From: Thalassoroseus pseudoceratinae
GTDB lineage: Bacteria > Planctomycetota > Planctomycetia > Planctomycetales > Planctomycetaceae
Assembly: GCF_011634775.1 (NCBI RefSeq)
Contig: NZ_JAALXT010000001.1
Location: forward strand, 868,001 to 932,000
DNA: 64,000 bases
Direction: 5' to 3'
Positions 27,454-37,340 of this stretch are shown here, piece after piece. The translations under genes were made by a program, and so were the position numbers. Within the stretch, counting starts at the first letter, position 1; each line of letters opens with the position of its first letter. The notes beneath the pieces are model-generated. The model saw nothing but the letters and a program-made list of their open reading frames with translations, was not told the origin of the DNA and did no database searches.

Positions 27454-30387
27454 TTAATCTTTCATCATCACGGCATCGAGATTCAACAGCACATTGCCGA
27501 CAACCGTCCAAGCGGCCGCTTCCGGTGCCGCTAACCCATTCGGAAGTGGACCGAGTGGATCGGTAGCCAATTTGGTCGCTTCTTGCGGTTGGGATTTGTA
27601 AGTTGCAAGCGTGTCGGAATAAAGTTCTTTGAGCGTCTGCAATTCCGCCTCCGTCGAGGGACGAACCAAACACAGTTCCAAACCGAATTTCAAGCGATCG
27701 CGGACGGTCGCACCGTTCTTCCAAATCCGTCGACCGAGAGCTTGCGACATCTCTACATATGCGGGGTCGTTCATGGTCACGAACGCTTGCAACGGTGTAT
27801 TGGTGCGGATGCGACGGATGTTGCAGATTTCCCGACTCGGTGCGTCGAAGGTGGCCATTGCGGGGTAGGGCACTGTGCGTCGCCAGAACGTGTAAATGCC
27901 ACGCCGATAACGATCCAGACCGGTGCTGGTGGCCCATTTTCGATCGCGTCCGTTAAATGCCGCCCGCCAAAGCCCCGGTGGTTGTGGAGGAAAAACGGAC
28001 GGCCCACCAATTTTACGAGCCAACAGACCGCTCAACTGCAACGCCTGATCACGGACCATTTCCGCCTTCAAGCGAAATCGCGGGCCGCGGGAATACCATT
28101 GATTACTTGGGTCATGAGCTTGTTTCTCACTCGTGATTTGAGAGGATTGCCGATACGTCGCGGAGGTCACAATTGTCCGCATGAAGGCTTTCAAATCCCA
28201 ACCGGTACGGACAAGTTCCGTCGCTAGCCAATCCAGCAGTTCGGGATGACTCGGTATTTCGCCTTGCGTGCCGAAGTCTTCCTCGGTGACGACCAAACCG
28301 CGTCCAAAGAACTGTGCCCAAAACCGATTAGCCGTCACACGGGCGGTGAGCGGATTGTCCGGATGAACCAACCAGCGAGCGAGAGCCAACCGATTCCACT
28401 CCCCGTCAAGCTCCATCCCCAACGCAAATTCGGCTGGCACATTCGGCCCGACCTCCGGACCGGGCGAAAGAAAATTCCCCTTGAGCATCAGGAAGGTTTT
28501 GCGGCGTTTGTCTCCTGGCAATTCCCGTAGCACCGGCACCGTGGGCAGGGCGGGCATTTGCTTTTTCAGTGATGCAATTTCGTTTCGTACGGGGTCCAGT
28601 AGCGGCGTGATCTCGCGATAGTATTTCGCTAATCGTTCGACTTGCTGTGGTGTTCGCTTTGCCGTGGGAAGTTCGACAATCGATTGAATCTCGTTCGGCA
28701 ATTGGACTCCGCCGGTCGGTTGTACTGTGAGACTCGGTTGCGGTGGTTTCAACGCTTTCGACTTGAAGACTGGTTTTCGGTTCTCGTCGAGCAACACCAC
28801 ATGAAAATCATTCAACCGCGACCCGACATTCCCATCCGTGCGATTCCACACAATCACCCGTTCAATTGACGCGACTTTTCCCAAATCGACTTCCCACCAA
28901 GGGTTGTTCTCGGTCTTGGTGTGGGTCGTGGACTTCGCATTGAAGTAGTGGCCATCGGTGTTGCCGTCGATGGCCAGTTTCGGCGGTCCGTTGTAATCGA
29001 CCGACGATTGCGTGGCCGATCCACTCGGGGCGATATTTTTTCCCTCGGCGAAGACTTGGACTTCCGCCAACGAAAGCATCCGTGATTTCCCCGGTAACTC
29101 GATTCGCACAAATCGAGCGATCGGCCGATCCGAAGACTGATCGAGAGTCACCAACGTGGCAGCTTCCCACTTCGTTTGGGCTTGTTCAATTTCCGGTGTC
29201 GACTGCCCGAGTTTGGCGGTCAGCTGGTCAATTCGGTCTTGGTAACTTGCCCGAACACGGGTGATCGCCGTTGTCGGATAGGGCATTGTGGGGGATTCGT
29301 TATTGCGATCCGCGTCTTCGGTTTGGTTGAAGATCGCGTAGGTTTCGTAGTATTCCTCTTGGGCAATGGGGTCGTACTTGTGATTGTGACATTTCGCACA
29401 GCCCATCGTCAGGCCCATCCAAACCTGTAGCGTGGTATCGACGCGATCTTTCACCGCTGCCACGCGGAATTCTTCGTCATCGGTACCGCCCTCGGTGTTG
29501 GTCATCGTGTTGCGATGAAATGCGGTCGCCACAAGTTGCTCCGGAGACGGATTGGGTCGCAAATCACCGGCCAACTGGTCGATCGTAAATTCATCGAACG
29601 GCTGATTGGCGTTGAGGGCGTTGATTGTCCAATCGCGGAACGGCCAAATCGTGCGGAGCGGATCCGAACCGTAGCCCGCACTGTCTGCGTAACGTGCCAA
29701 GTCCAACCACAACGCCGCCCAACGTTGACCAAACGCGGGGTCAGCCAGGAACCGATCCACAAGCCGATCGTAGGCACCGGGCGTGTTGTCGCGGACGAAG
29801 CTTTCCACTTCCTCCCGACTCGGCGGCAGCCCCCGGAGATCCAAACTCAAGCGACGAATGATCGCATACCGGCTCGCATCCGATTCCGGCGACAATCCGC
29901 GTTGTTCCATCGCCGCCAGCGTGAAGTAATCAATCGCATTCCGGGGCCAATCCGGTTGTTTCACACTCGGAAGTGCCGGTCGAACCGGTTTGACGAATGA
30001 CCAATGCTTTGCGTATTTCGCTCCGGCGTTGATCCATTCTTGCAACAGTTTCGCTTCGGCGGCGGACAAGTTATGCCCGGAATCGGGTGGGGGCATCCGA
30101 AGTGATTCGTCATCCGTCGTGACCCGGGCAACTAATTCGCTTGTTTTGGCGTCTCCCGGAACCACCGCGACGGCTCCTGTCAGCAATTCCGCCGTGGCTC
30201 CCTCACGGGTATCCAGACGCAAATCGGCCTCGCGGGATTCATCATCGGGACCGTGACAAGAAAAGCAATTGCGGGCCAGAATTGGTCGAATGACCGTCGC
30301 GAAGTCCGGTCCGTCGTCCGCTAGTCCGGTCTGCACACCGAGCGCACACACAAGCAGAACGGCAAGAGCTAGAAAACGCGGAGACAT
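27454..30387 (-). CDS. PSD1 family cytochrome c-domain protein (DUF1549/DUF1553) with discoidin-like insert
   Basis: 977 residues from the ATG at 30387, with GGGAGGA 4 bases upstream. It has a Sec signal, then an N-terminal cytochrome c-like PSD1 domain with haem motif CFSCH (about residues 38-44). DUF1549 follows ([35 protein letters not shown]). Near residues 425-540 there is a discoidin/F5-8 type C-like domain ([43 protein letters not shown]), then DUF1553 ([30 protein letters not shown]). The insert is a carbohydrate-binding fold, suggesting a polysaccharide target. Cotranscribed with DUF1501. Confidence 0.92.
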   Translation of the reverse strand: MSPRFLALAVLLVCALGVQTGLADDGPDFATVIRPILARNCFSCHGPDDESREADLRLDTREGATAELLTGAVAVVPGDAKTSELVARVTTDDESLRMPPPDSGHNLSAAEAKLLQEWINAGAKYAKHWSFVKPVRPALPSVKQPDWPRNAIDYFTLAAMEQRGLSPESDASRYAIIRRLSLDLRGLPPSREEVESFVRDNTPGAYDRLVDRFLADPAFGQRWAALWLDLARYADSAGYGSDPLRTIWPFRDWTINALNANQPFDEFTIDQLAGDLRPNPSPEQLVATAFHRNTMTNTEGGTDDEEFRVAAVKDRVDTTLQVWMGLTMGCAKCHNHKYDPIAQEEYYETYAIFNQTEDADRNNESPTMPYPTTAITRVRASYQDRIDQLTAKLGQSTPEIEQAQTKWEAATLVTLDQSSDRPIARFVRIELPGKSRMLSLAEVQVFAEGKNIAPSGSATQSSVDYNGPPKLAIDGNTDGHYFNAKSTTHTKTENNPWWEVDLGKVASIERVIVWNRTDGNVGSRLNDFHVVLLDENRKPVFKSKALKPPQPSLTVQPTGGVQLPNEIQSIVELPTAKRTPQQVERLAKYYREITPLLDPVRNEIASLKKQMPALPTVPVLRELPGDKRRKTFLMLKGNFLSPGPEVGPNVPAEFALGMELDGEWNRLALARWLVHPDNPLTARVTANRFWAQFFGRGLVVTEEDFGTQGEIPSHPELLDWLATELVRTGWDLKAFMRTIVTSATYRQSSQITSEKQAHDPSNQWYSRGPRFRLKAEMVRDQALQLSGLLARKIGGPSVFPPQPPGLWRAAFNGRDRKWATSTGLDRYRRGIYTFWRRTVPYPAMATFDAPSREICNIRRIRTNTPLQAFVTMNDPAYVEMSQALGRRIWKNGATVRDRLKFGLELCLVRPSTEAELQTLKELYSDTLATYKSQPQEATKLATDPLGPLPNGLAAPEAAAWTVVGNVLLNLDAVMMKD

Positions 30388-30434
30388 GAATCCTCCCAAC
30401 ATATCTTCAATAATCCCAATATTTCGCGAACCGC

Positions 30435-30463
30435 ATTATATCAGAAGCCTCTGACACTTGCCG
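30435..30463 (-). promoter_or_regulatory. Predicted promoter of the first PSD1-DUF1501 operon
   Basis: Minus-strand TATAAT (30440 to 30435) is a perfect -10 located 48 bases before the ATG at 30387; the -35 region (CGGCAA) is poor. Spacing fits a leader of about 40 nt. Confidence 0.4.
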
Positions 30464-30509
30464 AGCGTGAACGAATTTCCGTTGGAATCGAATTGCGGGC
30501 TCTGTTCGC

Positions 30510-30538
30510 TTGACGTGATTCGAGACGAGCGAAACAAT
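30510..30538 (+). promoter_or_regulatory. Predicted promoter of the aminotransferase gene
   Basis: TTGACG at 30510-30515 and AACAAT at 30533-30538 are 17 bp apart, giving a transcription start near 30545 and a 40-nt leader to the ATG at 30586. Confidence 0.4.
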
Positions 30539-30585
30539 CACGGGCGCACTCCAACTTTTACGACGTGACTTGAGGAACGCGCGAA

Positions 30586-31782
30586 ATGCAACTCTCCGCC
30601 TTGGTTCAGAAACTGCAACCGTCCGCCACCATTGCTGCCGCGGCTTTGGCGAAGGAGTTGAAAAGCACAGGTGTCAAAGTCTACGAGTTCACGCTTGGCG
30701 AGCCGGATTTCACGACTCCCGAACACATCTGCAACGCCGCTAAGGAGGCAATGGACGCCGGTCACACACATTATACTGCCGCGACCGGCATCGTGGAGTT
30801 GAAGCAAGCCATCGCTGATTCCTACCGGACCGAATACGGTGTGAATTACACGCCGCAGCAGGTGACGGTCAGTAATGGGGCGAAACATTCGATTCACAAC
30901 GTCCTCACCGCGTTATGCGGGCCTGGTGATGAGGTCATCATCCCCACTCCGTATTGGGTGAGTTACAGTGCGTTGGTCGAATTGACGGGAGCAACACCGG
31001 TGCTTGTGCCCACCACCGAGGAAAGTGGTTTCTGTCTTTCCGGGGAACAATTCGCAGCCGCAATCACACCGAAAACTAAGTTGCTGATGCTCAATAATCC
31101 GTGTAATCCCACGGGAGCAGCATACCCAGTCGAAACATTGCAAGAAATCGCCCGGATCGCGGTCGAGAAAGACGTACCAGTCCTTTCCGACGAAATCTAT
31201 GAGAAGCTAATTTACCCCGGTTCCGAGTTCCGCTGCTTCGCAAGTTTCGGCGAAGACGTGAAACAACGCACGATTATCGTCAGCGGGGTCAGCAAAGCGT
31301 ACGCGATGACCGGTTGGCGGATCGGTTGGACATTGGCTCCGCAGGATGTCACCGCCGCGATGGCGAAACTCCAAAGCCAAGAGACGTCTAACCCCTGCAG
31401 CATCAGCCAATATGCTGCGATCGCCGCACTGACTGGACCTCAAGAGTCCGTCGAAACGATGCGTCAGGAATTCGAGAAACGACGGGAATACGTTCTCGGC
31501 CGGTTGCGTGCGATTCCCGGCGTGACCTTCGCGGAACCTGGCGGAGCGTTCTACGCCTTCTTCAATGTGTCTTCCTACTTCGGCCAAACGACACCGGGTG
31601 GCGTGACCTTCCACAACTCGTCGGAGTTCTGCACCGCACTGCTGAACGAGGCCCATGTCGCGCTCGTTACCGGAGACGCCTTCGGAGCCCCCGGTTACGT
31701 GCGATTGTCCTTCGCTACTAGCATGGACATCTTGGAAGCCGGCTTGGATCGGTTGGAAAACTTCCTGAAGTCCGCAACATAG
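30586..31782 (+). CDS. Pyridoxal phosphate-dependent aminotransferase, class I (aspartate aminotransferase-like)
   Basis: 398 residues; GAGGAA lies upstream of the ATG. It follows the bacterial aspartate/prephenate aminotransferase type (subgroup Ib): YEFTLGEPDFTTPEHI at about 33-48, then SNGAKHSIHN. The PLP lysine is K237 in SGVSKAYAMTGWRIGW. The substrate-carboxylate Arg is not pinned down. It transfers amino groups between an amino acid (likely aspartate or an aromatic) and 2-oxoglutarate. It stands alone between a predicted promoter and a hairpin. Confidence 0.9.
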   Translation: MQLSALVQKLQPSATIAAAALAKELKSTGVKVYEFTLGEPDFTTPEHICNAAKEAMDAGHTHYTAATGIVELKQAIADSYRTEYGVNYTPQQVTVSNGAKHSIHNVLTALCGPGDEVIIPTPYWVSYSALVELTGATPVLVPTTEESGFCLSGEQFAAAITPKTKLLMLNNPCNPTGAAYPVETLQEIARIAVEKDVPVLSDEIYEKLIYPGSEFRCFASFGEDVKQRTIIVSGVSKAYAMTGWRIGWTLAPQDVTAAMAKLQSQETSNPCSISQYAAIAALTGPQESVETMRQEFEKRREYVLGRLRAIPGVTFAEPGGAFYAFFNVSSYFGQTTPGGVTFHNSSEFCTALLNEAHVALVTGDAFGAPGYVRLSFATSMDILEAGLDRLENFLKSAT

Positions 31783-31799
31783 TTTGCACTGAAACTGAA

Positions 31800-31823
31800 G
31801 CCACGGCTCAACCGAGTCGTGGC
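31800..31823. terminator. Hairpin between convergent aminotransferase and ceramidase-like genes
   Basis: The stem GCCACGGCTC / GAGTCGTGGC (10 bp with one G-T pair, 4-nt loop AACC) lies midway between two gene ends. There is no T-run, so it may be a shared weak terminator. Confidence 0.4.
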
Positions 31824-31840
31824 CTCTCATTCGGTAGACT

Positions 31841-33175
31841 TCACTTGCCTGCGAGTTCCGCCGTTGTTTCGACGATGCGGTCTTCGAGGCCGGCTCTCCA
31901 TTTCGATGGCTGCTGGTAATACACCATTGACCGGTCGCCTTCATATCCGCCTTCCGTCAACACTCGCTCGGACGGAATGTACGCCATCACGTCGTTGGCG
32001 TACCCGGTGACCCAAACGGCTTTGCCGGGCAGTGTCGCTTTCAGACGAATCACATAGTCAACGACGACCTCCCCACCCAACGCGACCCACGTGAGTTCAT
32101 CACCGAACCGCCAAACTTGGATTGGGTACGAATAATCTTCGCGGACTTTGCCGAGTTCTTTCGCTTCATTCAGCAGATATTTCGCCCGTTGCTGTAAGTA
32201 GAAACTTCCGGTTTCGGCGGTGGCTTTCAACTCCTCCTCAGTTGGCACGGATTCGAAGGGAAGATCGATTGTCGTCCAGTTGGTTTGGACCGGAGATTTC
32301 AGTTCCGTTAGAGATGGCAAGACGGCCTCGACCCCTAGGGACAACATCCGTCCGTACATTTGAGCCAACTCGATCTTTCGACGCGGCAGCGGGTTGGAAT
32401 CGGCCCCGCAACCGGTGAAAAACAAGGCCACGGAACCCGGATGGTGTTCCTCCAAATCGATCGCAGCGAACCCGGCGTAATCGCCACACCATTGTTGGAT
32501 TCCAAGCGTCGTGTTGTGACAGGCATATCCGAAAATGATCCCCATTGGAGTCTTCGAATCGGATTTGACCGAATACGCCGCCAACACGGGTACCGTGTGA
32601 TCGACTGGTCCCTCACCGAGCGGTGCTCGTCGATTCGACGCGAAACCGCACTGTCCGGTACCATGTTTGAGGATCGCCGGTTCAAGATTGTCGATGGCCA
32701 ATTGAATCGCCTTGGTCACTTTGGCATCGAAGATTTTCTGGTACTTTCGGACTTGGGCCCAGGCGGCTTCGTCCATTTTCAACATGTGGCTGAGACGATC
32801 ATCCAACGCCGGCCCGCAGTGCGTGTGCGAGCAGGCAAACATGATGTTGGCGCGGGGAACGTTGTGCGACTTTTCCACCGCCGCACTGATTCGGTCGGTG
32901 ATCGCGGTGGAAATGCTGACCACATCCAACGCCACCATCACAATGGTCGTGTCATTGGCATCCCGAAAAGCGGCGGCACGGGCAAAGAGATCGTGAATCT
33001 TCCCATCAGACGGTTCCGTTCGACCGCCGTAGCCGTTCAACCATTGTGGTTCATCGGGTGTGATCACCACTTTCCCAAAACCGGCTTTCCATTGGTTCTT
33101 TGCTTCGTCCGCGAACGTTGGAATGGTCATCAGCATGACCAGCAGCAAAGCATTCAAACAAGATCGTCGAGACAT
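31841..33175 (-). CDS. Secreted neutral/alkaline ceramidase-like protein
   Basis: 444 residues from the ATG at 33175 (GAGGGAA upstream). It has a Sec signal peptide. The mature N-terminus, KAGFGKVVITPDEPQWLNGYGGRTEP, is the typical start of the ceramidase-like family. The motif ACSHTHCGPALDD provides the zinc-binding His residues used by neutral ceramidases. However, it is about 444 residues, against 650-700 for true ceramidases, and many planctomycete homologues act on unknown substrates. Function: exported amide or glycan-related hydrolase, uncertain. It follows the M42 peptidase gene by 58 bases on the same strand. Confidence 0.78.
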   Translation of the reverse strand: MSRRSCLNALLLVMLMTIPTFADEAKNQWKAGFGKVVITPDEPQWLNGYGGRTEPSDGKIHDLFARAAAFRDANDTTIVMVALDVVSISTAITDRISAAVEKSHNVPRANIMFACSHTHCGPALDDRLSHMLKMDEAAWAQVRKYQKIFDAKVTKAIQLAIDNLEPAILKHGTGQCGFASNRRAPLGEGPVDHTVPVLAAYSVKSDSKTPMGIIFGYACHNTTLGIQQWCGDYAGFAAIDLEEHHPGSVALFFTGCGADSNPLPRRKIELAQMYGRMLSLGVEAVLPSLTELKSPVQTNWTTIDLPFESVPTEEELKATAETGSFYLQQRAKYLLNEAKELGKVREDYSYPIQVWRFGDELTWVALGGEVVVDYVIRLKATLPGKAVWVTGYANDVMAYIPSERVLTEGGYEGDRSMVYYQQPSKWRAGLEDRIVETTAELAGK

Positions 33176-33233
33176 CGTTGTTCCCTCAATGAGTTCAGTC
33201 GTTTGATCAAGCGCATGCAACTTGAGTCGTGTA

Positions 33234-34301
33234 TCAATTCGCAGTTGGTGTGAAATCGGTGTCGTCATCAATGGAGAGACAGAACAACGCGATCAATCGT
33301 GATGCGTTCTTGATGTCGTCCAGCGAGACAACTTCCACCGGACTATGCATGTACCGGTTTGGGATTCCGATGATTCCCGTCGCGGCTCCGGCTCGGTTAA
33401 TTTGCAAGGCGTTGCCGTCATTGCTGGCGGCTCGCGAGATCGCAGCGGTCTGGAAGGGGACGTCGTTTTCCTTCGCGAGTTTCTCGAGTCGGTCATAAAC
33501 ATGCGGGTTCACGTTCGGTCCTCGGAACACTACCGGTCCGGCACCAAGTTTCACGAGTCCAAACTTATTCTGATCAATGTCCGGGCAATCGGTCGCATGA
33601 GTGACGTCGACCGCGATCCCGATTTGCGGATCGATTCGGAACGCCGCTGTCCGAGCACCCCGCAGACCGATTTCCTCGGCGACTGTCGACACGGCGAACA
33701 CACCGGCCTTGGCTGTCGCCGCTGCGACTTGCCGAAGCGCGTCCATCACCACCCACACCCCGACACGGTCATCCATCCCCGCAGCGGATGCAAACCCATT
33801 CCGCATTTCGCGAAATCCGAGTTCAAGCGTGACCGGATCACCGATGCGAACCAATTCCTGGGCCTCTTTTTGATCACGCACGCCGATATCCAACCAAAGC
33901 TGTTGAATCTCGGGAACTTTTTTGCGTTCGGCGTCGGTCAGCAGGTGAATGGCTTTGCGGGCGACAACGCCGTTGATCGGGCCGTTGTCACTCCACACGA
34001 CCAGCTTCTGCCCGAGCAGCATTTGCATATCCCAACCACCGACCGGGCTGAGCCGCAAGAAGCCCATGTCGTCGATGTGCTGCACCAAGAAACCAATTTG
34101 GTCACAGTGCCCGGCGAGCATCACTCGCAGCGACGCATCCGCATTGACCGCCGCCGTCACATTGCCATGCCAGTCCGTCGAAACATCGTCGGTGAATTTC
34201 CCGGCGTATTCGCGAACGACGTTTTGAATGCGGGCTTCGTCGCCGGAAGTCCCCGGCGTGTTCAACAACGTCTTGAGAAATCCCAACTCGCTCTCGTTCA
34301 T
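33234..34301 (-). CDS. M42 family aminopeptidase/endoglucanase-like metallopeptidase
   Basis: 355 residues from the ATG at 34301, preceded by AGGGGGAAATA. The dinuclear zinc ligands can be seen: GHCDQ (His), AGMDDRVG (Asp), EEIGLRG (Glu pair), VDVTHATD (Asp) and a C-terminal His in VNPHVYD. Family members (FrvX, glutamyl aminopeptidase) form large tetrahedral complexes in the cytoplasm. It is divergently arranged with the sulfatase gene, with inverted repeats between them. Confidence 0.9.
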   Translation of the reverse strand: MNESELGFLKTLLNTPGTSGDEARIQNVVREYAGKFTDDVSTDWHGNVTAAVNADASLRVMLAGHCDQIGFLVQHIDDMGFLRLSPVGGWDMQMLLGQKLVVWSDNGPINGVVARKAIHLLTDAERKKVPEIQQLWLDIGVRDQKEAQELVRIGDPVTLELGFREMRNGFASAAGMDDRVGVWVVMDALRQVAAATAKAGVFAVSTVAEEIGLRGARTAAFRIDPQIGIAVDVTHATDCPDIDQNKFGLVKLGAGPVVFRGPNVNPHVYDRLEKLAKENDVPFQTAAISRAASNDGNALQINRAGAATGIIGIPNRYMHSPVEVVSLDDIKNASRLIALFCLSIDDDTDFTPTAN

Positions 34302-34335
34302 TATTTCCCCTTCTTCACTGAGTTTTCGTGCGTGG

Positions 34336-34364
34336 AGTATAGCGGTATGATCAGAAACTTTCAG
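34336..34364 (-). promoter_or_regulatory. Predicted promoter of the M42 gene
   Basis: On the minus strand CTGAAA (34364 to 34359) and TATACT (34341 to 34336) are 17 bp apart, a reasonable promoter. On the plus strand TATGAT at 34346-34351 overlaps it, a possible -10 for the sulfatase gene. Confidence 0.4.
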
Positions 34365-34367
34365 TAG

Positions 34368-34427
34368 GTCAGGCGATGCCTGACGCAATCTGTTCTCGAC
34401 TTGAAAGAATTGTCAGGCCTGGCCTGA
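34368..34427. promoter_or_regulatory. Pair of inverted repeats TCAGGC-N3-GCCTGA (candidate operators)
   Basis: Two copies lie at 34369-34383 and 34413-34427. Arms are TCAGGC and GCCTGA with spacers GAT and CTG. Their centres are 44 bp apart, close to four helical turns. They lie between the M42 promoter and the ATG of the sulfatase. This fits a dimeric regulator binding side by side to control one or both divergent genes. The regulator is unknown. Confidence 0.5.
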
Positions 34428-34444
34428 ACGACCAGAGGAACACG

Positions 34445-35791
34445 ATGAAGCGACTCCATCTCTTTCGATTACTGCTCGGGCTGACTGTCGGTATTCTGCC
34501 CTCGATGCGAATTCTTGCGGCGGACCGCCCGAACATTGTCATGATCATTTCCGATGACCAAGCTTGGGGCGATTACGGCTTCATGGGTCACGAACACATC
34601 GAGACACCGCACCTCGATCGTTTGGCCAAAGGATCGCTGACGTTCACTCGCGGATACGTTCCGGACAGTCTGTGTCGGCCGTCGTTGGCGACAATCGTCA
34701 CGGGATTGTATCCGCACCAACATGGGATCGTCGGGAATGATCCTCCACCACCAGCGGACCTGAGTAACGCGCCGAAAGGTCGACAGCGACAGGATCCGCG
34801 TTATCTCGAACGTCGAAACAAGTACATCGAACATATCGACGACGACCCAACGCTCGCCGGAATTCTCGCGAAGCAGGGGTACCTGAGTCATCAATCCGGC
34901 AAATGGTGGGAAGGGCATTTCTCGCGTGGCGGATTCACGCACGGTATGACGCACGGTGACCGCACACGCGGTGGACGACATGGTGACAAAGGTCTCACGA
35001 TCGGGCGACAAGGGCTCGAGCCGATCGCTGATTTTCTCACCATGACGGAGAAAGAGGACAAGCCGTTCTTCGTGTATTACGCCCCGTTTCTCCCGCACAC
35101 GCCACACAATCCGCCGAAACGATTGCTCGACAAGTACCGCGAGAAAACCCCGCATTTGCCAGTCGCAAAGTATTGGGCCATGTGTGAATGGTTTGACGAA
35201 ACGTGCGGTGAGTTGCTTGGAATGCTCGACGATCGCGGGCTTACGGAGAACACCATTGTCGTCTATGTGACCGACAACGGCTGGATCAACCGGACCGATC
35301 GCAGTGCCTACGCCGAGCGTTCCAAACGCTCTCGATACGATGGTGGTCTGCGGACGCCGATCATGGTGCGTTGGCCGAACAAAGTCACTCCGAAAATGGA
35401 TCGCGAACACGCCGTCAGTTCGATTGATCTCGTGCCGACTTTGCTCGCCGCGCTCGATCTACCGAAGACGGAAGAAATGGAAGGCATCAACTTGCTCGAC
35501 GAGAAAGCGGTCGCCGAACGCGATGCCATTTTCGGCGAGATTCTCGAACACGACATTCGGCACATGACCGATCCGGCAGCGAGTTTACTGCATCGTTGGA
35601 CGATCTCCGACCAATGGAAATTGATTGTGCCGAACGACAAACTGAGACCAAACGATGTCGTGGAACTCTATGACCTCGACGCCGATCCATACGAAAAGAA
35701 AAACCTTGCCGATGAGCGGAAGGAAATCGTGACGCGACTCACGCAGAAGCTGAATCAGTGGTGGAACCCGTCGGCGGAACACCAAGAATGA
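34445..35791 (+). CDS. Type I sulfatase
   Basis: 448 residues from the ATG at 34445. A Sec signal peptide (residues about 5-25) indicates export. The N-terminal metal site is IISDDQAWGDYG (Asp37-Asp38). The formylglycine motif is C77 in SLCRPSLATIVTG, so it has Cys-x-Pro-Ser but Leu where the classical CxPSR has Arg. The next blocks are HQSGKWWEGHF and YYAPFLPHTPHNPP, then VYVTDNGW for the second metal-binding Asp-Asn. These enzymes remove sulfate esters from polysaccharides such as fucoidan, carrageenan or glycosaminoglycans. The stop codon overlaps the next gene's start (ATGA). Confidence 0.93.
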   Translation: MKRLHLFRLLLGLTVGILPSMRILAADRPNIVMIISDDQAWGDYGFMGHEHIETPHLDRLAKGSLTFTRGYVPDSLCRPSLATIVTGLYPHQHGIVGNDPPPPADLSNAPKGRQRQDPRYLERRNKYIEHIDDDPTLAGILAKQGYLSHQSGKWWEGHFSRGGFTHGMTHGDRTRGGRHGDKGLTIGRQGLEPIADFLTMTEKEDKPFFVYYAPFLPHTPHNPPKRLLDKYREKTPHLPVAKYWAMCEWFDETCGELLGMLDDRGLTENTIVVYVTDNGWINRTDRSAYAERSKRSRYDGGLRTPIMVRWPNKVTPKMDREHAVSSIDLVPTLLAALDLPKTEEMEGINLLDEKAVAERDAIFGEILEHDIRHMTDPAASLLHRWTISDQWKLIVPNDKLRPNDVVELYDLDADPYEKKNLADERKEIVTRLTQKLNQWWNPSAEHQE

Positions 35792-37260
35792 GCCAGCAAC
35801 CAATCGAAATCCGCGACAGCCAAGCCGCGGAACGGTTTCTCTTGCTGAGTTTGCCGTTACAGAGTGTGCAGCCGCTGTCGCAGAACACCATTCCGACAGT
35901 TCTGTCATGGTGTCTGGAGGCGGCTGTCGAAGGAGTTCCGTTGCCGCCGATCGGTTTCGTCGGCGATCTCGGACACCTCGCATTCCCGAACTTCGCAAAC
36001 GATCACACTCAACCACGAAACGCGAGTCAAACTTGGTTGCCGTCCTCGTTGTGGCGGCAATATGAGGACCAAGTCCTGGGCAAACTTTACGTTGATTCGT
36101 CATTTGAACGGGGGATCGACGGTCTCGCGAGGTTTCCCGCCCCGCGGGATCGTGCCAAGGGTTTGGCATTTGTTCTACGTCAGATTACGCGTCGCGCGGG
36201 TTTCGCGGGAGTGTTGTTGAGTCCGGCGGTCATTAAGGAATTGTTGCGAAGAACAACGACCGACATCCTCCGCAAAACGCAGGAAGTGCTCAGCGAAGAC
36301 GTCCAAGCGGAGCAGAAACAGATTGCCGAACTCTATCGCGAGTTGATCGCTGGCGTTCGGAATCTTGGCGAGGTGATCGGGGTGGAAGACGTGTTTGAAC
36401 TCGAACACGGCACCGCTCTTGCTGGCTATGGTCAACGGTTTGCGTTGCGTCAGACGTTGAGCGTCGCAGCCAAACTTTATGAGACGCTCCCAGCAAAACC
36501 GCCGCGTCCGCTCGTTCGACGACAGGCAATCGCCACGAAGATCTCGGACGAAGACTTGTATCCCGTTGGCGGGTTCTCGTCGATTTCGAATCGTGGCAGC
36601 ATCGAAAGTCTTTTGCACTCGCAACTCGCATTCATGGAGCCGGCGACCGCCGATGAATCTTCGCGTCCGGACATGTTCGACGTGAAATTCTTGCGGGGCG
36701 AATTGCTTTACTATTCACGCGATGAGAACCAATTCTTCCGACGCCGTCGTCACTTTTTGTTCGTCCTGGCACCGGACCTGTCTACGATTCGGGCGAAGGA
36801 TGCCGGTCAGAAATTTCAACGCATCATTTACGTTCTTGGCGTGCTCGTTGCAGCGGTCAAAACACTCACGGAGTGGTTGGGCGAAGATGCTTTGTTGTTC
36901 GAGTTCGTGTTCCTCACGGAATCCGTCGACCAGGCCAAATCGAAAACCCCACTGACGGACGAACAGGATTTACTGTCGATGCTGCTGCGGGAATCCATCG
37001 CCACGGGCACGGTGGAACTCTCCCAACTGAGCGAGACGGAATTACAATCACACGCGGAATCACACAGTCGGCGGAGCCTGGTCCATCTGGTTGACATTTC
37101 GACCAGTCCCGATCGACCGTCAATCGACAACACACTTCGAACGCGTTTCGACGTTTCTCAAGCAAAGCCCGTCATGGCGATTGACGAAGAACCGCCGACT
37201 GAACCACTGACTTGGCCCGAGACACTCAACTTCCTGTCCACAAGCTGCCTGAGTGAATAG
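35788..37260 (+). CDS. vWA-like protein coupled to the sulfatase (function unknown)
   Basis: 490 residues from the ATG at 35788, overlapping the sulfatase stop as ATGA. No signal peptide or membrane span, so it is cytosolic. Residues 155-185 are helical with coiled-coil character; at 201-225 comes [16 protein letters not shown]; at 258-280 the strongly conserved-looking [20 protein letters not shown]. From about 321 a beta-alpha-beta core ([18 protein letters not shown]) resembles a von Willebrand A domain, with Asp330-x-Ser332 in place of the usual DxSxS MIDAS. From memory, such motifs occur in vWA components of AAA-ATPase ternary conflict-type systems (MoxR or FtsH based); that assignment is not proven here. 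No AAA ATPase is nearby. Confidence 0.72.
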   Translation: MSQQPIEIRDSQAAERFLLLSLPLQSVQPLSQNTIPTVLSWCLEAAVEGVPLPPIGFVGDLGHLAFPNFANDHTQPRNASQTWLPSSLWRQYEDQVLGKLYVDSSFERGIDGLARFPAPRDRAKGLAFVLRQITRRAGFAGVLLSPAVIKELLRRTTTDILRKTQEVLSEDVQAEQKQIAELYRELIAGVRNLGEVIGVEDVFELEHGTALAGYGQRFALRQTLSVAAKLYETLPAKPPRPLVRRQAIATKISDEDLYPVGGFSSISNRGSIESLLHSQLAFMEPATADESSRPDMFDVKFLRGELLYYSRDENQFFRRRRHFLFVLAPDLSTIRAKDAGQKFQRIIYVLGVLVAAVKTLTEWLGEDALLFEFVFLTESVDQAKSKTPLTDEQDLLSMLLRESIATGTVELSQLSETELQSHAESHSRRSLVHLVDISTSPDRPSIDNTLRTRFDVSQAKPVMAIDEEPPTEPLTWPETLNFLSTSCLSE

Positions 37261-37340
37261 CTGGCAGCGTGCTTGCGTCGCAGTCCGACTCAGCGTATCA
37301 CTCAGAATGCACACACGAAAACACACGCGGAGTAAGTTCG

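Noticed and set aside
27401-27937. N-terminal extension of the first DUF1501 protein
   Set aside because: Overlaps the end of the PSD1 gene; the TAT signal starts at 27400.
33345-34367. Long plus-strand frame of 340 residues opposite the M42 peptidase gene
   Set aside because: Its composition is an antisense shadow (His/Arg/Gln-rich), while the minus strand has a clear M42 protein with metal ligands.
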